Positions 25,030-32,552 of a stretch of 32,552 nt of DNA are shown here, in pieces. The notes under the pieces were generated by a model, which saw only the letters and a program-made list of their open reading frames with translations, was not told the DNA's origin and did no database searches. A program made the position numbers and the translations under genes. Every line of letters starts with the position of its first letter. Position 1 is the stretch's first letter. Source of the DNA: Bacteroidales bacterium. GTDB lineage: Bacteria; Bacteroidota; Bacteroidia; Bacteroidales; JAGOPY01. The DNA lies in the NCBI GenBank assembly GCA_019429045.1, contig JAHYJL010000011.1, positions 1 through 32,552 of the forward strand. The letters run 5' to 3'.

Positions 25030-27468
25030 TCAGATATTCAGCAGGTATTGCAGGGTGAAATTGCGGGGGGGCTGGATATCCCCGGGCCGTCCCATGTGTT
25101 CCTTGTTGGTGAGGTTCCTGATGATGATACTGATCCTGGAAGCAGATGAAACCTGCCATGAAAACCGCCAGTCGATGATCACCGCTCCTTTGTCATTTTC
25201 CTGCCGGTATTCCTTCAGGCCCGGAAAAATCTCCTGCCCAAGGATCTTCTCTTCAAAAGCCATGTCGATCCGTTCGATGAAACTCTGGTAGCTGACGGTC
25301 AGGCCCGTGGAGAACTTCTGAAGGCTGGCGGATATATCTCCCTTGGCAGAATGGCGGTAACGGTATTTGAGAATTTTCTGTTCCGTGCTGTCTGCCGAAA
25401 GATCAACCGGATCCATGTAGGTATAGCCGGCAAAAAAACGGATATTTGCTTTGCCGGCAGGGCCCTGCCCGGTTATGGAGAAATCGATGCCTCTGATCCG
25501 GGCATCGCCCGTGTTGATCGACATAAACCCCAGGTGTTCCAGAGTGGGGATCTGAACGGAATCGGGTTTGTAAATTCCGAAAGTAAATTCCATCATGTGC
25601 TGGTATTCGGTCCAGAAGCCTGCAATATCAAGATAGCCGTTCCATTTCCGGATGCGGAGCCCCTGTTTCAGGCCGATCTCGGTGCTCCAGCCCGTTTCCG
25701 GCTCCAGGTCGGGGTTCGGGAAAATCCTCAGGGCGCCCAGGCTGGTGGAGGTATATTTTTCGGCCATCGACGGGTAGCGGTAACCCTGTCCGAATGAGGC
25801 CCGCAGGAATGTATATCTGGCCGCCTGCCAGTTGAGGCCCGTTCGCATCACGGGACTGGAACCATTGTCGGTATGGTCGATGGAATACCATTCCCAACGG
25901 AGGCCTAAACTAAACGATAAGCGGTTCAGAGGCTTGTAGTCGGCCTGCGAATACAGGGCCAGGGTAGAGCCGCGGTGATTACCATACAACTCGGAGGTAC
26001 CGATAGTGTAAGAAGAGGCCAGCCCGGCCGCCAGGTGGAGCTTGTCGCTGAATTCCCGCTGGTACTGGTATTCCCCGAAAAAATAATCGGACCCGTTTTC
26101 CTTATCTGGATTGTCTTTAAAATGGTTCTCTATTTTATAATATCTCGTGTTCAGGCTGTGGCGACCCTCTCTTTTATCATAATACCGCACAAAGGGATCA
26201 ATATTGAACCGGTAGCCGGTATTGGGGCTGACAGCCTCCGGGTTTTGGAGAAAGGCGCCCGAATCGGCATCCTGCCAGATTAAAAAATCGGAAAAATCCT
26301 GGAACTGGAAATTGGTGTAAAATCCTGTCTGCAAACTTTTTATCTTCTTTGGATTAAACTTTATGCCTGCGTTGAGCCGCCCGTAATACAATTGGTTTTT
26401 ATCACGGTATCCCTCATCGTAATAGGCACTGCCTCCGGCTGAAATATCGAACGATCCCGTTTTCCGCAGATGGGAGAATTTCATATTGCCCATCAGTGGG
26501 TAGTGGTCCCACCACCAGGACAGTTCATCCCGCAATGGCTGCAGGTACATGCCGGCAGAGATATCAACGGTGGTCATGGGTTGGAGACCCGGAGACATGG
26601 TCCGGAGGTTAATCACGCCATTCAGGGCCGAAGATCCGTAGAGCGCCGAGGAGGCTCCCTTTATGATCTCCACCTGGCCAATATTTTCAATGGGCAATGT
26701 GCTCCATTTGATGTCATTCACGTCTCCCGTTAGCAGCGGCAAACCGTCCAGCAGCATCATCACCCGGCTGCCGGCGCCATAGCTGTAGCCGCTTCCGCCG
26801 CGGATGTTCGCCTGGCCATCCATTACATCCACACCCGGCACCAGGCTGATGGTCTCATCCAGCTTGCGCGTGATCACATTTTCAATGAAACCGGCCGGTA
26901 TTACTTCCATGGAGACAGTGACGTCCGACAGACGTTGTTCATAAAGCGAAGCGGACACCACTGCCGTATTCAGCTCAAATGCCCGCGGCTGCATCCTGAC
27001 CTGCTTTTCCAATACCTCTCCGGATTTTATGAAAAAAGTTATTGTCTCGTCAGAATATCCTATAAATTTATAAGTGAACGTATATTGGCCTTCTTTCAGC
27101 ACGATCTCAAATTGCCCGTTCTCATCGGTCGCGCGGCCGTTGCCGTCGCTGATCAGAATATTCACGCCGGGAAGTGCCTCACGGTTTTGGGCATCAGAGA
27201 CCTTTCCGCGGAAGATGGCATCCTGGGCAGAAATTGTTCCTGTTAACAGAAGCAGCAGAATTATAAGTTGTATGAAAAGCCAGAGCGCTTTAACCGACGG
27301 GTATTTTATAGTAGTCCGACGACTGAAGCCGTCGGTTCCAACTTTTGTAACATACTCGGAACCAACGGCTTTAGTCGTTGGAGCACGACCCAATTCCAGG
27401 CAATTAACCGACGGGTTAACCCGTCGGTTAAGATTATTCAATACCGGTATTTCCTGAGGGATTCTCAA
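25030..27468 (-). CDS. TonB-dependent receptor; N-terminal part of the ORF is read through a REP repeat and the start codon is uncertain
   Basis: Carboxypeptidase-regulatory-like domain, plug (DGQANIRGGSGYSYGAGSRVMMLLDGLPLL), barrel; ORF track start is TTG. Confidence 0.88.
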   Translation of the reverse strand: MRIPQEIPVLNNLNRRVNPSVNCLELGRAPTTKAVGSEYVTKVGTDGFSRRTTIKYPSVKALWLFIQLIILLLLLTGTISAQDAIFRGKVSDAQNREALPGVNILISDGNGRATDENGQFEIVLKEGQYTFTYKFIGYSDETITFFIKSGEVLEKQVRMQPRAFELNTAVVSASLYEQRLSDVTVSMEVIPAGFIENVITRKLDETISLVPGVDVMDGQANIRGGSGYSYGAGSRVMMLLDGLPLLTGDVNDIKWSTLPIENIGQVEIIKGASSALYGSSALNGVINLRTMSPGLQPMTTVDISAGMYLQPLRDELSWWWDHYPLMGNMKFSHLRKTGSFDISAGGSAYYDEGYRDKNQLYYGRLNAGIKFNPKKIKSLQTGFYTNFQFQDFSDFLIWQDADSGAFLQNPEAVSPNTGYRFNIDPFVRYYDKREGRHSLNTRYYKIENHFKDNPDKENGSDYFFGEYQYQREFSDKLHLAAGLASSYTIGTSELYGNHRGSTLALYSQADYKPLNRLSFSLGLRWEWYSIDHTDNGSSPVMRTGLNWQAARYTFLRASFGQGYRYPSMAEKYTSTSLGALRIFPNPDLEPETGWSTEIGLKQGLRIRKWNGYLDIAGFWTEYQHMMEFTFGIYKPDSVQIPTLEHLGFMSINTGDARIRGIDFSITGQGPAGKANIRFFAGYTYMDPVDLSADSTEQKILKYRYRHSAKGDISASLQKFSTGLTVSYQSFIERIDMAFEEKILGQEIFPGLKEYRQENDKGAVIIDWRFSWQVSSASRISIIIRNLTNKEHMGRPGDIQPPRNFTLQYLLNI
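27290..27431 (-). repeat. REP-like hairpin copy 2 with flanking TTAACCGACGGGT repeats and a 28-nt perfect palindrome
   Basis: Hairpin stem 27315-27381; TTAACCGACGGGT at 27290-27302 and 27404-27416; palindrome TTAACCGACGGGTTAACCCGTCGGTTAA at 27404-27431. Confidence 0.88.
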
Positions 27469-27471
27469 CGA

Positions 27472-28239
27472 TCAGCGGCTTGTTTTCACCATTTTTCCGG
27501 AAATCATTCGCTGGCCGGCATGCAAATGGTAATAATAAGTGCCGGATGAAAGCGCTTCCCCATTGTAATGGAATGTATTATTCCCCGGAACCGCCAGCAT
27601 CTCCTTCAAATCAAGCAGCTTCCCGTGAATGGAATATATTTCCAACCTGGCCTTGGTATGGACATCACTGCTAAAATCAACGCTGGTCCATTTTTTAAAG
27701 GGATTAGGATAGCATGATTGGCTGATCAATTGTTCTGTTTTTCCATCTGGCAGGCTTGTATTATCCAGTATCTTAATAGCCAGAGAAGTGGAATCAGTTA
27801 CCTGTGCTATTGGAAAAGGGGGCCATCCAGGCAGAATAATTACATAAATTTCTACTACGATCTTCAGGGGGAAAGTGCCTGTGTCTGAAGGTGTTCCATC
27901 CATAAGCACACAATAGTAATTTCCCGCCAGGAAAATGCTGTCGGGAGTATTGCTTACCCAGGTCAGGCCCGGTGGAAGGTTATCCACGGTCATGAGTTTG
28001 ATGCTATGGATTACGACACCCGAGGTGTCTGTCAGCGGTGCCCGGATAGTGGCTGCCTGGCTGTAGAGCTGGTTCAGGAATCCATAAGCCAGGGTGTCGG
28101 GGCATACCTGCCCGTTATTTTCCGGATCGGGACATTCTTCCGGGCTCATGGGGGTGCATTGCGGGAAGCTGTTCAAATAGCTGAAAGACAGTATAATAAC
28201 TGTAATTAGCAGAATAAGTGAAGATGATCTTGTTCTCAT
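27472..28239 (-). CDS. T9SS type A sorting domain-containing secreted protein
   Basis: Signal peptide; C-terminal SCYPNPFKKWTSVDFSS...LEIYSIHGKLLD...SSGTYYYHLHAGQRMISGKMVKTSR. Confidence 0.85.
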   Translation of the reverse strand: MRTRSSSLILLITVIILSFSYLNSFPQCTPMSPEECPDPENNGQVCPDTLAYGFLNQLYSQAATIRAPLTDTSGVVIHSIKLMTVDNLPPGLTWVSNTPDSIFLAGNYYCVLMDGTPSDTGTFPLKIVVEIYVIILPGWPPFPIAQVTDSTSLAIKILDNTSLPDGKTEQLISQSCYPNPFKKWTSVDFSSDVHTKARLEIYSIHGKLLDLKEMLAVPGNNTFHYNGEALSSGTYYYHLHAGQRMISGKMVKTSR

Positions 28240-28360
28240 GGTCCTAAGTATTTAGGACATAAAAATAATTCACAAACCGACAGAAAACACTAACCATTCA
28301 ATAATAAATGAAACTTTATTGATATCTTTCGGAAATATTTTCACTTAAGAACTGCCTGTC

Positions 28361-29593
28361 ATGGTCTTAAACTACATCTGGGTTGCCTTTTTCGTGATCG
28401 CATTTCTGATTGGTTTGATCCGGTTATTAATTTATGGTGATACGGAGATTTTCCCGGCGATGATGAACAGCACCTTCGACATGGCGAAGACCGGCTTTGA
28501 GATATCGCTGGGGCTGACCGGTGTGATGACGCTCTGGATGGGGTTAATGAGAGTGGGAGAGAAGGGTGGGATCGTGAAGATTATGTCGCGGGCCGTGGGG
28601 CCGCTGTTCAAGCGGCTGTTCCCGGAGATCCCCAAAGACCACCCCGCGACCGGATCGATCATGATGAACCTGGCAGCCAATATGCTGGGGCTCGACAATG
28701 CGGCCACTCCCTTGGGACTAAAGGCGATGACGGAACTGCAGGAGATCAATAAGGACAAGGAAACCGCCTCCAACGCCATGATCATGTTTTTGGTGCTGAA
28801 CACTTCGGGGCTGACCATCATCCCGATCAGCATCATGGTCTACCGAGCGCAGATGGGAGCCGCCAACCCTTCCGATATTTTCCTGCCGATCCTGCTGGCA
28901 ACGTTCGTCTCCACCCTGGCAGGGATCATTGCCGTTTCCTTCTTCCAGAAGATCAACCTGCTGAACCGGGTGGTGCTGGCATACCTGGGAGGTTTCACAC
29001 TGTTGGTCTCGCTTATCATCTGGTATTTCACCACCATCCCGCAGGAGCAGGTGGCGGTCATCTCAACAGTCGCGGGCAATCTCATACTTTTCGTCATCAT
29101 CATCTCATTCATCGTCCTGGCTTTTTATAAAAAGGTCAACGTGTACGAGTCTTTCATCGATGGGGCCAAGGATGGTTTTATGATCGCCGTGAAGATCATC
29201 CCTTACCTGGTGGCGATTTTGGTAGCGATTGGCGTCTTCAGGACCTCGGGTGCGATGGATTTCCTGGTGGGAGGGATCGGCCGGCTGGTAGCCGCCCTGG
29301 GGATAAATTCCGACTTTGTTTCGGCCTTGCCTACCGCTTTCATGAAGCCACTCAGCGGCTCCGGCGCCCGCGGCATGATGGTGGACGCCATGCACACTTA
29401 CGGAGCTGATTCTTTCGTGGGTAGGCTCTCCAGCATCTTCCAGGGCGCCACCGATACGACATTTTACATCATCGCTGTTTATTTCGGCTCCGTGAGTATC
29501 CGGAAAACCCGCTATGCCGTTACCTGTGGATTGATAGCCGATTTCGCCGGCATCATCGCCGCGATCTTTATTGCTTATTTGTTTTTTGGGTGA
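28361..29593 (+). CDS. Nucleoside-recognition (Gate) domain protein, SpmA-SpmB fusion type
   Basis: LGLTGVMTLWMGLMRVGEKGG...NMLGLDNAATPLGLKAM (SpmA); FMIAVKIIPYLVAILVAIGVFRTSGAMD...KPLSGSGARGMM (SpmB). Confidence 0.88.
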   Translation: MVLNYIWVAFFVIAFLIGLIRLLIYGDTEIFPAMMNSTFDMAKTGFEISLGLTGVMTLWMGLMRVGEKGGIVKIMSRAVGPLFKRLFPEIPKDHPATGSIMMNLAANMLGLDNAATPLGLKAMTELQEINKDKETASNAMIMFLVLNTSGLTIIPISIMVYRAQMGAANPSDIFLPILLATFVSTLAGIIAVSFFQKINLLNRVVLAYLGGFTLLVSLIIWYFTTIPQEQVAVISTVAGNLILFVIIISFIVLAFYKKVNVYESFIDGAKDGFMIAVKIIPYLVAILVAIGVFRTSGAMDFLVGGIGRLVAALGINSDFVSALPTAFMKPLSGSGARGMMVDAMHTYGADSFVGRLSSIFQGATDTTFYIIAVYFGSVSIRKTRYAVTCGLIADFAGIIAAIFIAYLFFG

Positions 29594-29606
29594 CCTTTAT
29601 TCCTCC

Positions 29607-32552
29607 TTATTGCACCACCACCTGCTGCCGGCTGATCAGCCTGTTATTTATATCAAGTATCTGCAGGTTATAACTACCGGCAGGCAGATTGCTCAAATTG
29701 AATGTTGTCTGATATGGGCCGGCGGTGACGGTTTCCCGGTTTTCCAGTATCCGCACGCCATTGGTTGTTGTAATGCGGATAAGGATCTCCTGTTCCTTAT
29801 CCGAGTGAAGTTGCAGTGTGAAATTGCCGTCGTTCGGGTTGGGGAATAACCTGATACCGGATATTGCCTTCCGGTCGGAAATGCCCTGCGAGCTGTACAC
29901 GGCTACCTCGTGTGCCGGTGAAAAAGCGCTCTCGCCACAGTCATTCAGGCTCTTAACCGAAACAGACACCGTTCCGGTATAACCGGCCATCCAGGTCACC
30001 GTGGCTGTCGTCCCTTCCCAGGTGATGACCCCGGCTTCTGCCGGTTGCAGCATCCATTCGTACGCAACGGCATTGGCACCGGCAGTGCAGGTGAAACCGG
30101 TCGCCGGATACTGGAAATTATCGACCGAAACAGGCCCTGAAACTGCCTCAGGAGCCTGCGGCAGCGGATCCATGGTCAGGACAACGGTATCCTGCCCGTT
30201 GCATCCGTTGGCATCGGTCACGATCACCCAGTATTCTCCGGGATCCGATACGTTGATGTAGTAACTGTCTTCCCCTGTACTCCATAAATAGCTGTTAAAA
30301 CCGGTACTTGTGCTCAGCATCACCTGGGTGCCTTCGCAGAAAGAGCGGTCGTCGCCCAGATCCACCGCTGGAAGGGCATGAACAGTCATAGAGATGGTAT
30401 CGCGCGCCGAACAGCCAAAATCGTTGGCGACTTCCACCCAGTAATCACCAGGTGAAGAAACAGTGATGCTCTGTCCGGTATAGCCGGTGCTCCAGAAATA
30501 GGCGGCATGCCCTGGTCCTGCATCCAGGATAGCTTCATCCCCTTCACAAATGGCAAAATCGGATCCCAGTTCTATGGCGGGTGGATCAACAACAACGATG
30601 GTAATCTCGTCTTCCAGCGTCATACCGCCATCAGTCACGGCCAGGAAATAGGTCGTCGTCACCTCAGGGAAAACCTGCGGGTTGGGGTCGCTGGATGTAA
30701 AACCGGGCGGATCGGAGGTCCATGAATAGGTGAAATTACCCGAACCACCGGTAACCATAGCATGCAGCACGGTTGACCCTCCCAGGCAAATGCTGTCTTT
30801 GTCCGCTGTTACCGAAAGGTTGATGTCTGTGACATGCATGATGACCGGCACGATGATCTCACTGTTCACCGGGTCATTGCTGTTGATCACAAAATTCGCC
30901 TGGTAGGAGCCCACCTCCATGTTGGTGGCATTCAGCGTGAGGGTGATGGGCTGGGATTCACCTGCTGCGATCGTTCCGGTTCGCGGAGAAGCGCTGACCC
31001 ATCCGATCACGTTCAGGGAGTAGTCTTCCACCTCTCCGTTGACTGTCGTGCCGCAAGGATTGACCGGCATGGCTCTTTTGACACGGATCCGCATGCGGGT
31101 GATCCCACTGTGGGCATCGTCCGGAACTGTGATGTTGGCTGTGTAGGGTCCGGTTCCGGGCGAGCCGCTGACCACTACAGGTTCATCATCCAGAAAGTCC
31201 TGGTTCTGGTTCCAGTCGATCCAGATGCCGCAGACATCATTGGGATAGATGGAAACACCGTTGTAGACAGTCATTTCAAAAGAATCACCCGATGCAACGG
31301 TCGTGCTGAGATGGGTATAATCTTCATAACCGCCACACTCCGAAAAATTATCTATTTCATTGAATTTCACCCTCCGGATATATTCAGTGCAACCGCCGCT
31401 GGCAGCGCAGTAATCCCTTGTCCCGGAATTGTCACTTTCAGGCAGGCTGAATAATGAGCTATATTCAAGTGGCAATTGCCCGATATTGGCCAGTTCAATA
31501 ATGCTGGTCAGGGTGGCTCCCGGGCTTACATATTCTTCGATCACCGCCGGATCTGTCTGTGCAATGGCTTTTCCCCACTTTACATCTACGATGGCTGGTC
31601 CCGATTCACCTTCAATACCATAATAGGCTCTCACAAAATACCTGAAGGTACCATAATTTGGCAGGCTGTCATTGTAAGAGGGCCATAAACTGGTGCCTAG
31701 GAACTGCAAATTCCGGTAGATCTTGTAATAGCTGAATGTAGGACTGGTATTATGCTGCCAGCTCAGGTTCACGGCACCGGTCTCCTCGTTCAGTTGTGCT
31801 GTCAGATCGGTTGGTGCAGCCATGGTACTGGTCTGGTATGGAGAAGTGTAGGTCAGCGCGGTCCCGGTCCGGTTGTCGGTCCATACGGGATAGACCACTC
31901 CGTTGCGGGCGGCAATGCCGATATAGTCGCCGAAATAGCCGCTGGCCAGGCCGGGGATGGGCGATGGCGTGAAACTGACGTCGCTGACTTTGAAGTCTTC
32001 CCAGGTTTCCCCTCCGTCATATGAATTGGCACAAAACACCTCGCACTGGGAACCGGAAACATTCCTGTCGTCATAAAAGACCACGCTGAGGGTGCCGGTT
32101 ACCGGGTCGCAGGTAATCCAGGGGAAGTAATGCTGTTTCCCCATACCGGCCGGATCCTGGTTTACCCGGTTCGGATCTGTCCATGTAACCCCCTGGTCGG
32201 TAGAACGGATCATGTAAACGTCGATATCGCTGCCGGTATTGACGCCCGGATAACCGATATTGCTCCAAACAATATAAATATTCCCGCGTTTGCTGCTGTT
32301 GCTGATATCCACCGCCATCACGGGGAATGAATTCACCCGCATATTTTTGCTGGTTTCGCTGGTACGTATTCCCCTGATATTATTTATGATCCGGGATGTA
32401 GTATACGTTTGCCCCCCGTCGAATGATCTTGCCAGGCCAATGGCTTTCTCGTCACCCGGCCAGTTGTCATATATGGCAAATGCGGCATACACCTCTCCGT
32501 CCGGGCCTGTCTGGATGTTCACCCCCTGCGCATGGCTGCCTGGATTGAGGGA
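29607..32552 (-). CDS. Large T9SS secreted protein: BNR/sialidase-like N-part, GEVED domain, Ig-like repeats, sorting domain (N-terminus beyond window)
   Basis: Frame stays open to the window edge; GLARSFDGGQTYT, STDQGVTWTDP, SYDGGETWEDF BNR-like; WIDWNQNQDFLDDEPV...NGEVEDYSL GEVED; GIRLFPNPNDGNFTLQ C-terminus. Confidence 0.88.
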   Translation of the reverse strand, partial: SLNPGSHAQGVNIQTGPDGEVYAAFAIYDNWPGDEKAIGLARSFDGGQTYTTSRIINNIRGIRTSETSKNMRVNSFPVMAVDISNSSKRGNIYIVWSNIGYPGVNTGSDIDVYMIRSTDQGVTWTDPNRVNQDPAGMGKQHYFPWITCDPVTGTLSVVFYDDRNVSGSQCEVFCANSYDGGETWEDFKVSDVSFTPSPIPGLASGYFGDYIGIAARNGVVYPVWTDNRTGTALTYTSPYQTSTMAAPTDLTAQLNEETGAVNLSWQHNTSPTFSYYKIYRNLQFLGTSLWPSYNDSLPNYGTFRYFVRAYYGIEGESGPAIVDVKWGKAIAQTDPAVIEEYVSPGATLTSIIELANIGQLPLEYSSLFSLPESDNSGTRDYCAASGGCTEYIRRVKFNEIDNFSECGGYEDYTHLSTTVASGDSFEMTVYNGVSIYPNDVCGIWIDWNQNQDFLDDEPVVVSGSPGTGPYTANITVPDDAHSGITRMRIRVKRAMPVNPCGTTVNGEVEDYSLNVIGWVSASPRTGTIAAGESQPITLTLNATNMEVGSYQANFVINSNDPVNSEIIVPVIMHVTDINLSVTADKDSICLGGSTVLHAMVTGGSGNFTYSWTSDPPGFTSSDPNPQVFPEVTTTYFLAVTDGGMTLEDEITIVVVDPPAIELGSDFAICEGDEAILDAGPGHAAYFWSTGYTGQSITVSSPGDYWVEVANDFGCSARDTISMTVHALPAVDLGDDRSFCEGTQVMLSTSTGFNSYLWSTGEDSYYINVSDPGEYWVIVTDANGCNGQDTVVLTMDPLPQAPEAVSGPVSVDNFQYPATGFTCTAGANAVAYEWMLQPAEAGVITWEGTTATVTWMAGYTGTVSVSVKSLNDCGESAFSPAHEVAVYSSQGISDRKAISGIRLFPNPNDGNFTLQLHSDKEQEILIRITTTNGVRILENRETVTAGPYQTTFNLSNLPAGSYNLQILDINNRLISRQQVVVQ

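Noticed and set aside
30834-31454. 206-aa plus-strand ORF
   Set aside because: Antisense to the large T9SS protein; shadow ORF from codon bias.
1-32552. tRNA or rRNA genes
   Set aside because: No cloverleaf-like or rRNA-like sequence was recognised by eye; not asserted.

Overview
The window looks like a Bacteroidota (probably Bacteroidales-like) chromosome fragment: T9SS sorting domains, TonB/OMP_b-brl receptors, a LytS/LytTR pair, and TTTG/TAnnTTTG-type promoters. Main content, left to right: 3' part of a DUF362 gene; an IS110-family element nested inside a REP-hairpin/MITE-like repeat; a LytS/LytTR two-component pair; a lipoprotein with two glycogen-binding-like repeats; an SDR-sulfotransferase-DUF1214 operon; an AT-rich xre-Dam-AlwI-type restriction-modification operon; a DsrC / NarI-like / DsrK-like / class V aminotransferase sulfur-redox operon with no DsrAB in view; an RRM protein; a GT39; two TonB-type receptors; three T9SS proteins (the last truncated by the window edge); a POT transporter; and an SpmA/SpmB-like protein. 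The strongest finding is that the IS110 element can be read at near base resolution. Its upstream non-coding RNA region folds into two guide loops. One matches the two halves of the REP-like target it sits in, the other matches its own two ends. Circularising it would create a Bacteroidota-type promoter (TTTG-N20-TAGATTTG) in front of that RNA. A second, unoccupied copy of the target hairpin lies about 26 kb away and matches the guide even better. The second most interesting item is the DsrC/DsrMK-like/cysteine desulfurase module. All calls come from reading the sequence; no database searches or folding programs were run.
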